A stretch of 64,000 nucleotides of DNA from Chitinophagaceae bacterium (GTDB lineage Bacteria; Bacteroidota; Bacteroidia; Chitinophagales; Chitinophagaceae): NCBI GenBank assembly GCA_025933775.1, contig JAICZH010000002.1:1-64000 (forward strand). The letters run 5' to 3'. Below are positions 34,733 to 43,759 of this stretch, piece by piece. A program made the position numbers and the translations under genes. The notes under the pieces were generated by a model. The model saw only the letters and a list, made by a program, of their open reading frames with translations. It had not been told where the DNA came from and made no database searches. The stretch's first letter is position 1, and each line of letters starts with the position of its first letter.

Positions 34733-35056
34733 ATGTATTTATTTGGTGAAGTTCTTATAATTAACTTTCCTTTCTCAGATGGTTTACGCTCAAAACGCCG
34801 ACCTGTCATGGTTATTAAAGATACTGGGGATAACAACATCTTAATTGCCAAAATTACGAGTCAAGCGTACAATACTGAATTCGATGTTTACATAAATGAT
34901 TGGCAAATGGCGGGATTACTATCAGCATCATATGTTAGAATTCATAAAATTCAAACCCTTTATTCTTCTTTAGTATTTGGAAATATTGGACAAATATCAC
35001 ACAGCGACTTAAAATTAGTAAAACGAACGTTGGCAAAGTTGATTCTTAACTTATAA
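34733..35056 (+). CDS. MazF/PemK-family toxin (mRNA endoribonuclease)
   Basis: A 107-residue protein with the MazF-like fold pattern: GEVLIINFPFSDGLRSKRRPVMVI, NILIAKITSQ, and LSASYVRIHKIQTLYSSLVFGNIGQIS near the end. The conserved RPVMV strand and the Ser/Arg in the S-Y-V-R-I-H-K segment agree with active members. Such toxins cut mRNA in the cytoplasm and are held in check by the gene upstream. The pair lies between hutI and hutG, so it interrupts the hut operon. Confidence 0.82.
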   Translation: MYLFGEVLIINFPFSDGLRSKRRPVMVIKDTGDNNILIAKITSQAYNTEFDVYINDWQMAGLLSASYVRIHKIQTLYSSLVFGNIGQISHSDLKLVKRTLAKLILNL

Positions 35057-35115
35057 AGCAATGATAGCTTCTTGTTATTTTTATTGTCTAAAAAGTCCCA
35101 AATAAATTTCTGTGC

Positions 35116-36174
35116 ATGAAACATTTTAAGCCTTACAATAAAACCGAAATACTTTCTCATACACATCTTCGTAAGTTTGAAACTAAATTGGGTGAATGTG
35201 TAAACGCCTGCAACGAAAAAATTTCTTTTGAAAAAAATATTTCTCACACAAAAGCATCCTATATTATCATCGGCATACCCGAAGACATAGGCGTGAAAGC
35301 CAACCTGGGCAAGGGCGGAGCAGATTCGTGCTGGTTTCCTTTTCTTAATGCTTTTTTAAATATTCAAAGTAATGATTTTTTTACGGGCGAAAATGTAATG
35401 ATTGCAGGACACTTTGATTTTAATGATATAAAAAATATAATCAGTATTAATGCATCAACCGGTGATGAAAAAATTGCAGCCTACCGTCATGCCGTAATCA
35501 CAATTGATAATGAAGTGGAAGAATTAATAAAAATAATTACTTACCATAAAAGAATTCCAATTATAATTGGCGGCGGACACAACAATGCATATCCTGCTAT
35601 AAAAGGGGCTGCAAAAGGATTGCATAAAGCAGAGCTTTTGCAGCTGGCACAGATCAATTGCATAAATCTTGATGCACATGTTGATTATCGCCCAATGGAA
35701 GGAAGGCACAGTGGTAATGCATTTCGCTATGCTGATGAAGACGGATATTTAAATAAATATTGCGCAATAGGCGTGCATGAAAATTATTTACAACAAAATG
35801 TGTGGACAGATATTTTAAACAATCCTTTTATTGATTGTATTACTTATGAAGATATTTTTATTCATGAAAAAAGAAATTTTATCCAGGCAATTGCACATGC
35901 TACCGGTTTTACAGAAGATAATTATACAGGCATTGAGCTTGATCTTGATTCAATAGAAAATGTTTTAAGCAGCGCATTATCGCCTTGCGGAATAACAACA
36001 TTACATGCAAGACAATTTATAAATTTTGTAGCAACTGATTGTAAAGTAGCCTACGTTCATATTTGCGAGGGAGCCACTGCCTTAGAAAATGGAGATGAAA
36101 ATAATACTACCGGAAAACTTATCAGTTATTTGGTAAGTGATTTTATAAAAGCACGCCAGGGCAGTATTAATTAA
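35116..36174 (+). CDS. hutG: formimidoylglutamase, arginase family
   Basis: Last hut step, hydrolysing N-formimino-glutamate to glutamate and formamide. The 352-residue protein belongs to the ureohydrolase fold: GGGHNNAYPAIKGAAKG (usual GGGHD with Asn here), NLDAHVDYRPMEGRHSGN, and GIELDLDSIENV in place of SxDxDxxDP. The metal-site changes agree with Bacteroidota HutG-like enzymes but leave the exact activity open. hutI lies upstream; a copy of the 21-bp motif follows 36 bp after the stop. Confidence 0.85.
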   Translation: MKHFKPYNKTEILSHTHLRKFETKLGECVNACNEKISFEKNISHTKASYIIIGIPEDIGVKANLGKGGADSCWFPFLNAFLNIQSNDFFTGENVMIAGHFDFNDIKNIISINASTGDEKIAAYRHAVITIDNEVEELIKIITYHKRIPIIIGGGHNNAYPAIKGAAKGLHKAELLQLAQINCINLDAHVDYRPMEGRHSGNAFRYADEDGYLNKYCAIGVHENYLQQNVWTDILNNPFIDCITYEDIFIHEKRNFIQAIAHATGFTEDNYTGIELDLDSIENVLSSALSPCGITTLHARQFINFVATDCKVAYVHICEGATALENGDENNTTGKLISYLVSDFIKARQGSIN

Positions 36175-36210
36175 TATATTTTTTCAAGTGCTATTTAATA
36201 AAAAAATTTT

Positions 36211-36231
36211 ACTAACGGTAACGTATAAACG
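36211..36231 (+). repeat. 21-bp iterated motif, copy 9 (after hutG)
   Basis: ACTAACGGTAACG, TATAA, ACG, followed by CAATTTTTTT; intergenic between hutG and purC. Confidence 0.75.
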
Positions 36232-36265
36232 CAATTTTTTTATTTGTAAATGAGAAAGAAACACC

Positions 36266-37192
36266 TCACATAAAATGCTGCAAACTCTTTACAATTCTTT
36301 GCACGGTTTCTTCATCGCTCAATGCTTCGGGTATAAATTTTTCGCCGATTAATTTTTCATATAACTCAATATAACGGTTACGGATAACCGAAATCCATTC
36401 ATCGCTCATTTGCGGAACCTGCTGTCCTTTTTTTCCCATAAAATTATTTTCAATGAGCCACTCTCTCACAAATTCTTTGCTTAGTTGTTTTTGTTTTTCT
36501 CCTTTCGCGTGTCTTTCTTCAAAACCATCTGCATAAAAATATCGTGAACTGTCCGGTGTATGTATTTCATCTATTAAAATAATTTTATCGTTCAATTTTC
36601 CAAATTCATATTTTGTGTCAACTAATATCAATCCTCTTTTGGCGGCGATGTCTTTCCCTCTTGCAAAAAGTTGCAAAGCATATTGCTCTAATATTTCATA
36701 ATCATCTTTTGAAACAATTTTTCTTGCAATAATTTCTTCTTTGCTTATATCTTCATCGTGCCCTTCACTGGCTTTGGTAGAAGGTGTAATGATTGGCTCG
36801 TTGAAATAATCGTTTTCGCGCAGCCCTTCTGCTAAGGTTACTCCGCATAAAATTCTTTTACCGGCTGAATAAGTGCGCCAGGCGTGGCCTGTAAGGTTTC
36901 CGCGCACCACCATTTCTATTTTAAACGGTTCGCATTTTAAACCAATAGAAACGTTGGGCGCAGGAACCTCCAGCAGCCAATTGGAGCAAATATCTTTTGT
37001 ACTATTGAGCATGTAAGCTGCTATCGAATTTAATACTTGTCCTTTATACGGAATGGGTTTGGGAAGAATAACATCAAATGCCGAAATTCGATTGGAAGCG
37101 ATCATTACCAATAAGTGATCATCAATAGTATAAACGTCTCTTACTTTACCTTTATAAAATCCTGTTTGATTGGGGAAAATTTTTGTTTGCAT
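36266..37192 (-). CDS. purC: phosphoribosylaminoimidazole-succinocarboxamide synthase
   Basis: Purine synthesis enzyme that joins CAIR with aspartate. The 308-residue long-form SAICAR synthetase has [41 protein letters not shown]-type segment [18 protein letters not shown], and [32 protein letters not shown]. It is monocistronic and convergent with hutG. Confidence 0.95.
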   Translation of the reverse strand: MQTKIFPNQTGFYKGKVRDVYTIDDHLLVMIASNRISAFDVILPKPIPYKGQVLNSIAAYMLNSTKDICSNWLLEVPAPNVSIGLKCEPFKIEMVVRGNLTGHAWRTYSAGKRILCGVTLAEGLRENDYFNEPIITPSTKASEGHDEDISKEEIIARKIVSKDDYEILEQYALQLFARGKDIAAKRGLILVDTKYEFGKLNDKIILIDEIHTPDSSRYFYADGFEERHAKGEKQKQLSKEFVREWLIENNFMGKKGQQVPQMSDEWISVIRNRYIELYEKLIGEKFIPEALSDEETVQRIVKSLQHFM

Positions 37193-37337
37193 TTTGCTAA
37201 AATAATAATAGAAAATTTCCCCTTTTATTTTTAATTGTGGAATTTGTTCACAACTTGTATTTGTGTATAAAAAAAGATATTTTGCATTATCTCTAAAAAA
37301 GTTACCTTGTTTTTAATTTAAAACTAAAACAATTGCT

Positions 37338-40112
37338 ATGATAAACAATTTCAGGTTTTGTATTTTATTGATAGCAGCTACCACTTTTTCATTAACTGCT
37401 TTTGGTCAAAATAATCTAATAAAAGGAACTGTAAAAAACAATGTTACCGGCGAAGGAGTGCCTGCGGTTTCTATAACCGTGAAAGGCGGAACAGCCGGCA
37501 CTTATACAGATGATAAAGGAAATTTTACTTTAGAAACCAATAAGCAGTTTCCACTTACTATCATCATTTCTTCAATAGGATTTAAATTGCAGGAACTCAC
37601 CGTAGCGCAATCTTCTGAAATGGTGAATGTACATCTTATTCCCCAAATGACGCTTGGACAGGAAATAGTAGTTGCTGCTACAAGAACTCCATCGAAAATA
37701 TTAGAATCCCCTGTAACTATTGAAAGAATCGGTGCTGTCAACATACGCAATACACCTGCTGTTTCTTATTATGATATGATTTCAAAATTGAAAGGTGTAG
37801 ATGTAGTAACTTCTTCACTCACTTTTTCTACGCCAAGCACGCGAGGCTTTAATGGAAGCGGAAGTCTTCGTGTGAACCAGGTTGTTGATGGAATGGATAA
37901 CCAGGCGCCGGGGTTAAATTTTTCTGCAGGCGGAATAGTTGGATTAACCGAACTGGATGTAGAAAGTATTGAATTATTACAAGGCGCATCATCTGCATTG
38001 TATGGCCCGGGCGGTATGAATGGCGCTATACTTATTACAGGCAAAGATCCTTTCAAATATCAGGGATTTTCTTTTGAAGTAAAAACAGGTATAATGAATA
38101 TTGATAACAGAGACAGAAATGCTTCTCCTTATTATAATTGGGATTTAAGATGGGCAAAAAAAGTAAGTGAAAAATTTGCATTTAAAATTGCGGGTGAATT
38201 AATACAGGCCAAAGATTGGGTCGCTAATGACTATCGTGATTATGATCGCATTGGGGCAATCGGCGGAATAAAAACCGGTACTCGTGAAACCGATCCGAAT
38301 TATGATGGCGTAAACGTATATGGCGATGAAACAACGGCTGATATTCGGTCAAATGTTTTGAACCCTTTAGCACAGCAGGCCCCTTTTTATGCACCTTATA
38401 TAAATGCATTACCTGCTTCAATTCCTGTTTCACGCACCGGCTATGATGAAAAAGATTTTATTGATCCAAATACTATTGATCTGAAACTTTCCGGCGAAGT
38501 AAGCTATAAACTTACCAATACCCTTTCTTTAAATGCGGAAGGAAATTGGGGAACCGGAAATACGGTATATACCGGTAGCGATCGGTATTCATTACTGAAT
38601 TTTAAAATGGGCCAATATAAAATTGAATTGGTGAATCCCAATTGGTTTTTGAGAGCTTATACAACCCAGGAAAACTCAGGCGATTCTTATAATGCAACGG
38701 TAACTGCACGATTGGTAAATGAAGCATGGAAACCAAGCGGCGGCGCCAACGGATGGTATGCGCAATATTCTTTTGCTTTTTTAAATGCAAAATTATCGGG
38801 CATGAGCGATATTGATGCACACAATGCAGCACGCGCAGTTGCAGATCAAGGGAGGCCGGCTCCGGGCTCTGAAGAGTTTCAGCAACTTTTTGACGAAGTA
38901 AGGAGCATTCCTATTTCTAAAGGAGGTGGTCGCTTTATAGATAAAACAGATCTCTATAATATAGAAGGCCAATATAATTTAACTCCCTATACTTCTAAGT
39001 TTGCAGATGTTTTAGTGGGAGCTAATTATAAAAGATATGTTTTAAATTCTGAAGGAACCATCTTTGTTGATTCAACAGGCAGCATTGGTATTAATGAATA
39101 TGGCGCTTATGTTCAGGCCACAAAACATTTTTTGAACGACCGGCTGAGATTGATTGCTTCTGCACGTTATGATAAGAATGATAATTTTGATGGAAGATTT
39201 ACACCGCGCCTTTCTGCAATAATAAAAGTAGCAGAAGATAATAACATAAGGCTATCGTACCAGCAGGCATATCGTTTTGCTTCTACCCAGCAGCAATATA
39301 TTAATTTAAGAGTGGGCGGGGGCACAGCATTAATTGGCGGCGTTTCCAGCTTTAAAACATTTTATCATTTCAATACCAATCCTGTTTATTCAATTGATGA
39401 TAATTTATTTGCCGGTAATCCGCAAGCGCTTAATGTTGGTAAATTAAAAGCAGAAAATGTAAACTCTTTTGAAGCAGGATATAAAGGTTTATTAGCTCAA
39501 AAAAGATTGCTGATAGACGTTTATGGATATTATGGAATTTACAATAATTTTATTTCGCGAACTGCCATTGCACAATCTGTAAACGGAGATAGGGATGTAT
39601 TTACCGGAACATCCGACCAAATAAAATCAAATCTTAATAATGCTACTTTGGTAACTACTTATTCCATTCCATACAACATAAAAGGAAATGTAAACACTTA
39701 TGGTTTTGGTACAAGCCTTACTTATGTGCTTCCGCATAACTTTACAATCGGTGGTACCCTAAGTTCTGATAACCTTGATAATGTTCCCTCAGGTTTTTCT
39801 GCAGATTTTAATGCCCCCAAATACAGAGCAGGCCTAACTTTTAGTAATACAGGCTTTGGTTTTCAAAACAGGTTTGGCTTTAATGTAACCTATCGCTGGC
39901 AGGATAAAATAAATTTTGAAAGTGATTTTGCCAACGGCGTTATTCCCGCTTACCAAACAGTGGATGGGCAATTAAGTTATAAGTTTCCTGCCCAAAAAGT
40001 TTTATTAAAACTGGGCGCCACTAATTTATTAAATCAATATTACCGCGATGGATTTGCTAATGCTGCCATTGGCGGAATTTATTATGTAAGTATTGGTTAT
40101 AATATTTTTTAA
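37338..40112 (+). CDS. TonB-dependent receptor with carboxypeptidase-like regulatory domain
   Basis: A 924-residue outer-membrane receptor. Signal peptide (ending LTAFGQ), CarboxypepD_reg-like domain at about 27-110 (IKGTVKNNVTGEGVPAVSITVKGGTAGTYTDDKGNF), plug at about 115-225 (TPAVSYYDMISKLKGVDV, STRGFNGSGSLRVNQVVDGM, IELLQGASSALYGPGGMNGAI) and a 22-strand barrel closing with GGIYYVSIGYNIF. The substrate is unknown. It is followed 33 bp later by a fasciclin lipoprotein, an arrangement that recalls SusC-SusD pairs. Confidence 0.93.
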   Translation: MINNFRFCILLIAATTFSLTAFGQNNLIKGTVKNNVTGEGVPAVSITVKGGTAGTYTDDKGNFTLETNKQFPLTIIISSIGFKLQELTVAQSSEMVNVHLIPQMTLGQEIVVAATRTPSKILESPVTIERIGAVNIRNTPAVSYYDMISKLKGVDVVTSSLTFSTPSTRGFNGSGSLRVNQVVDGMDNQAPGLNFSAGGIVGLTELDVESIELLQGASSALYGPGGMNGAILITGKDPFKYQGFSFEVKTGIMNIDNRDRNASPYYNWDLRWAKKVSEKFAFKIAGELIQAKDWVANDYRDYDRIGAIGGIKTGTRETDPNYDGVNVYGDETTADIRSNVLNPLAQQAPFYAPYINALPASIPVSRTGYDEKDFIDPNTIDLKLSGEVSYKLTNTLSLNAEGNWGTGNTVYTGSDRYSLLNFKMGQYKIELVNPNWFLRAYTTQENSGDSYNATVTARLVNEAWKPSGGANGWYAQYSFAFLNAKLSGMSDIDAHNAARAVADQGRPAPGSEEFQQLFDEVRSIPISKGGGRFIDKTDLYNIEGQYNLTPYTSKFADVLVGANYKRYVLNSEGTIFVDSTGSIGINEYGAYVQATKHFLNDRLRLIASARYDKNDNFDGRFTPRLSAIIKVAEDNNIRLSYQQAYRFASTQQQYINLRVGGGTALIGGVSSFKTFYHFNTNPVYSIDDNLFAGNPQALNVGKLKAENVNSFEAGYKGLLAQKRLLIDVYGYYGIYNNFISRTAIAQSVNGDRDVFTGTSDQIKSNLNNATLVTTYSIPYNIKGNVNTYGFGTSLTYVLPHNFTIGGTLSSDNLDNVPSGFSADFNAPKYRAGLTFSNTGFGFQNRFGFNVTYRWQDKINFESDFANGVIPAYQTVDGQLSYKFPAQKVLLKLGATNLLNQYYRDGFANAAIGGIYYVSIGYNIF

Positions 40113-40145
40113 GCAAAATAATTTTTATCATTTTAAATAATTAAT

Positions 40146-41414
40146 ATGAAAATAAATTTTTTTAAAAATAACAGGCTTGTAAAAGCTTTCTGGCTTGTTG
40201 CAATTGCAGCATTTGCTTTTTCATGCAACAAAGATTTGCCTCATGCAACGCCAATAGTTTATCCTCCGGTAAATAACAGTTCCGTTTCTATTGGTACGGC
40301 CATCAGCGCTGATACCAGTTATAGTTTTTTTAAAGCAGCTGCCACCAAAACGGGGATGCTCGCGGTTTTAAGCGATTCTACAAAATTATTTACCGTTTTT
40401 TTACCCAATAATGATGCGTTCCGGCTTTCAGGAATTTCTTCAGTTGGCGTAGTTAATGCACTTCCATTATCAAAACTGGTTCCTTTAATTCAATATCATA
40501 TTATACCCGGGGAACAATATTTATCAACTGATGTAGCTGCTACATTTCCAAATATTCAGTTGCCAACTTATTTAAAAATAGGAACCATTCCGGGTACTCC
40601 GCTTGCATTAGATTTATCGGGCTTTCCATCTGTACGAACTAATGGTTTTTGGTATAACAATATTCCTGTTGTAGGCCCCGATATGAAATTTAGTAATGGA
40701 GTAGTACATCCGGTTGCTGCTCTGGTAGCGCCACCCAGCCAGCTTTTAAAAGATGCTATTTATAATAATCCCAATCTTACTTACTTTAAAGCCGCTATTG
40801 CAAGAGCAGATAGCGGCCAATCAGGTTTAAGTAAATTAGATTCGCTGCTTGGCTATGCAGTTACCAATATGACAGTGCTTGCTCCGAACGACGCCGCGTT
40901 TCAAACCATTATTTTCGGACTTGTTTTTCAGGCCTATATTAATGGAATAAGTCAAATTCATCCGCCAACGGCCACAGATACCGCTAATGCTCTTTCAACT
41001 GCAAACGCTGCAGTGGCTGCGGGTCCTGCATTTTTAAGCACTAACAATGTTACCACCGCAGAGGTTGCCGGAATAATGGCGTACCATTTTTTAGCAACGC
41101 CTAATACAACTACCGGCGCTTTTCAACCCAATATCAGAGCATTTTCTGTAAACTTTCCTTCAATGCCTTCTTTTTATACAACCCTTGTAAATACGGTGGT
41201 TCCCATTCATCCGGGAATAATGGCGCAGGCAACTTTTACGGGACCTTTTGTAACCGGTTTGTATTTTACCGGCTTAGGAACTTTTCCAAGTGGCGGTGCA
41301 CCATATTCAGGCGCAGCAGCCAATGCAGCAGTTTCTTTAAATGGAATCGTTACAGATAATCATTGTGTAAACGGTGTATATTTTGTAATTGATAAAGTAT
41401 TGCTGCCGCAATAA
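40146..41414 (+). CDS. fasciclin-domain lipoprotein
   Basis: A 422-residue lipoprotein (lipobox AAFAFSC) with two fasciclin/FAS1 domains. The first is around 55-195 (SADTSYSFFKAAATKTGMLAVLSDSTKLFTVFLPNNDAF, LIQYHIIPGEQYLS). The second is around 205-420 (YFKAAIARADSG...TVLAPNDAAFQTI, IMAYHFLATPN, ending NGVYFVIDKVLLPQ). FAS1 domains mediate adhesion and matrix contact. The gene is co-transcribed with the TonB receptor, so a surface role as a capture or accessory subunit is plausible but inferred. Confidence 0.88.
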   Translation: MKINFFKNNRLVKAFWLVAIAAFAFSCNKDLPHATPIVYPPVNNSSVSIGTAISADTSYSFFKAAATKTGMLAVLSDSTKLFTVFLPNNDAFRLSGISSVGVVNALPLSKLVPLIQYHIIPGEQYLSTDVAATFPNIQLPTYLKIGTIPGTPLALDLSGFPSVRTNGFWYNNIPVVGPDMKFSNGVVHPVAALVAPPSQLLKDAIYNNPNLTYFKAAIARADSGQSGLSKLDSLLGYAVTNMTVLAPNDAAFQTIIFGLVFQAYINGISQIHPPTATDTANALSTANAAVAAGPAFLSTNNVTTAEVAGIMAYHFLATPNTTTGAFQPNIRAFSVNFPSMPSFYTTLVNTVVPIHPGIMAQATFTGPFVTGLYFTGLGTFPSGGAPYSGAAANAAVSLNGIVTDNHCVNGVYFVIDKVLLPQ

Positions 41415-41468
41415 TTTTTTTTATTGAAATAAGACCCTACAAAATGATAAAGCATTCTTACAGACTCG

Positions 41469-41590
41469 TCATTGGAGAAACCAATGATAAAATATTCAAT
41501 GGCACAGATATGCGATGCGCAAAGCCACACTGCATATCTGCGGCAGCACAGGATAAATTATGATTGAAGAATGTCGGGTGAAGATACCCG
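41469..41590 (+). other. structured intergenic segment with three hairpins
   Basis: The 254-bp gap after the fasciclin gene is richer in GC than its surroundings. It holds TCATTGG/CCAATGA (41469-41487), CAGATATGC/GCATATCTG (41505-41540, loop 18) and CGGGT/ACCCG (41575-41590). No ORF or promoter is seen. It could be a small RNA, a 3' UTR structure or a dispersed repeat. Confidence 0.4.
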
Positions 41591-41668
41591 CCAGGGGAAA
41601 GGTTATTTTATAAAGCCATTTCTTATATTTATGAGTAGGAAATTAATAATTTTTATTAAATATTTTTT

Positions 41669-42445
41669 ATGAAAAAAATAATATTACAATCAATTGTATT
41701 ATGCTTATCATTTTTATGTTTCAACAAAAAATCTTTTTCACAAAGATCAGCATTTAGTTATGAAAAATTTACCAATGGCAAAGGCGACACATTGCTGTAC
41801 CGGCAGCTCCTTCCCGATTATGATACGTTGCGAAAATATCCGTTGGTAATTTTTTTGCATGGTTCCGGCGAGCGAGGCAATGATAATGAATCGCAATTAA
41901 AATGGGGAGTTATGAATTTTGCGGAAGAGAAAAATATGATACAACATCCTGCCATAATAATTGCTCCACAATGTCCTGAAAAAATGAGGTGGTCAAATTT
42001 TTTAATGAAAAAAAATAGTACAGAAATGTCTTTGCCCGTTTCCCCTTCTAAGCCCATGGAACTTTTATATAGCCTTATTCAAAAGCTGATAAAAAATTTA
42101 CAGGTTGATACGAATAGGATTTATATTACCGGACTTTCTATGGGAGGCTTCGGCACGTATGATGCAATTGAAAGATACCCTCATTTATTTGCAGCGGCCG
42201 TGCCCGTGTGTGGCGGCGGCGATACTTCCAAAATTTCTTCCATTGCTCATTTACCCATCTGGATTTTTTGCGGCGCAGAAGATGCGGCTGTGAATCCAAA
42301 ATTTTCTTTGGAAATGTTAGAAGCGCTTACCAAAGCCGGCGCCCATCCTGGTTTTACACAATATCCTGAAGTGGGCCATTTTTCATGGTTGGGCGCATAT
42401 ACCGATCCATTAATGATGCAATGGTTGTTCAGGCAACATAAATAA
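41669..42445 (+). CDS. secreted alpha/beta-hydrolase (esterase/prolyl oligopeptidase-like)
   Basis: A 258-residue protein with a signal peptide (ILQSIVLCLSFLCFNKKSFS). Hydrolase motifs: YPLVIFLHGSGERGND (oxyanion region), nucleophile elbow GLSMGGFGTYDAIERYP, IWIFCGAEDAAVNP with the acid, and VGHFSW with the catalytic His. This is the predicted peptidase/esterase type often called a phospholipase/carboxylesterase-like Bacteroidota hydrolase. The substrate is unknown. It is upstream of another esterase-type gene. Confidence 0.85.
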   Translation: MKKIILQSIVLCLSFLCFNKKSFSQRSAFSYEKFTNGKGDTLLYRQLLPDYDTLRKYPLVIFLHGSGERGNDNESQLKWGVMNFAEEKNMIQHPAIIIAPQCPEKMRWSNFLMKKNSTEMSLPVSPSKPMELLYSLIQKLIKNLQVDTNRIYITGLSMGGFGTYDAIERYPHLFAAAVPVCGGGDTSKISSIAHLPIWIFCGAEDAAVNPKFSLEMLEALTKAGAHPGFTQYPEVGHFSWLGAYTDPLMMQWLFRQHK

Positions 42446-42635
42446 TTTTATTTTTTATTTATGAAAAAATTTGTTTCAAAAATATAAGTGTTAATGAAAT
42501 CTTAGTAAAAGAGTGAATTAAAAATTATTGACCTTATTACCTTATTTATCTGAAGAATATTTGCATAAACAATTGAATTTATTAATAACATTTTTTTATC
42601 CATCTTTCATCAAAGCTTTTTTCGTAAATAATTTT

Positions 42636-43367
42636 ATGAAGAAGCCTTTTTATTTTTCAATTTTATTTGTATCATTAATTTCGTGCGCTAAAAACAGGGA
42701 TCCTTTTGTAGATCCGATAAACAACGTTGATAGCTCCGATACTTCAAAAAACAATTCAATGGATTCATTCAAAATCTATCTTGCTTTAGGTGATTCTTAT
42801 ACCATTGGCCAATCGGTTCCCGACTCGGAAAGATTTCCGGTTCAGGTTGTAAATGTATTACGGGGAAAAAATATTACAATAAAAGATCCCGATATTATTG
42901 CAGTAACGGGATGGACTACTTCCAATCTTCTAAATGCATTAAATAACCATCCGCCTGCGCAAAATTATTCATTGGTAACATTGCTCATCGGTGTAAATAA
43001 TCAATACCAGCGCAAAAATCTCGATGCATACCAAACAGAATTTATCGAATTATTAAACAGGTCTGTTGCTTATGCAGGCGGAATAAAAGACCATGTGTTT
43101 GTACTTTCCATTCCCGATTACAGCGTTACGCCGTTTGCTTATGGACAAGACACAGCAAGGATTGCAAAAGAAATTGATGCTTTCAATGCCGCCAATAAAA
43201 CTATATCATTAAATGCCGGCGTGCATTATATTGACATTACTCCAATTTCGCGTAATGCAAAAAATGATCCTTCATTAATTGCACCGGACGGTTTGCATCC
43301 TTCAGGAATTCAATATAAAGAATGGACTGATCTTTTAATCCCGGGTATGTATCAGCAACTTCATTAA
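42636..43367 (+). CDS. SGNH/GDSL-hydrolase lipoprotein
   Basis: A 243-residue lipoprotein when started at Met37 of the track ORF (MKKPFYFSILFVSLISC). That start gives a normal signal and lipobox; the longer N-terminus is AT-rich and unlikely. Block I LALGDSYTIGQSVP has the nucleophilic Ser; block III LIGVNNQYQ carries Asn in place of the usual GxND; block V DGLHPSGIQYKEW supplies Asp and His. It probably deacylates an envelope or extracellular ester. Confidence 0.87.
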   Translation: MKKPFYFSILFVSLISCAKNRDPFVDPINNVDSSDTSKNNSMDSFKIYLALGDSYTIGQSVPDSERFPVQVVNVLRGKNITIKDPDIIAVTGWTTSNLLNALNNHPPAQNYSLVTLLIGVNNQYQRKNLDAYQTEFIELLNRSVAYAGGIKDHVFVLSIPDYSVTPFAYGQDTARIAKEIDAFNAANKTISLNAGVHYIDITPISRNAKNDPSLIAPDGLHPSGIQYKEWTDLLIPGMYQQLH

Positions 43368-43759
43368 GAAATACTTTTTATATAAAAAATTTTATTGATT
43401 TTATTTTTTAATAAAGTATAGCAATTTTACGATTAAAATTTTTTTAGGAATTATCAGCCATGATATAGCGCTTACATAAAAAATAATTTTAAAGGCATTT
43501 AACCTTATATCTTATTTCGTGAAAGCATTTTTTTAATAAGGTAATAAGGTACAAAATAATCAATGACCATTTTCTACTAAGGTTAAAACAGAAACATGCA
43601 AAACAAAATAAAGTTTAATGGTTAATCATACATGAAGATAAAGTATAAATTATACTGCTGGTTAATGAAATAAAAAATCTCTTTTTACTATCTCCAAGGC
43701 TTGTTATACAAAAACCTTAATTAATATTTTCCATTATATTAATTCATCAATTAAAAACA
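43368..43759 (+). other. 392-bp AT-rich intergenic gap
   Basis: No ORF, RNA gene or strong hairpin is seen. Weak inverted elements (ACCTTAT near 43502 and ATAAGGT near 43538) are present. The TATATTTG at 43771-43778, just inside the next track ORF, could be its -7 element. Confidence 0.5.
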
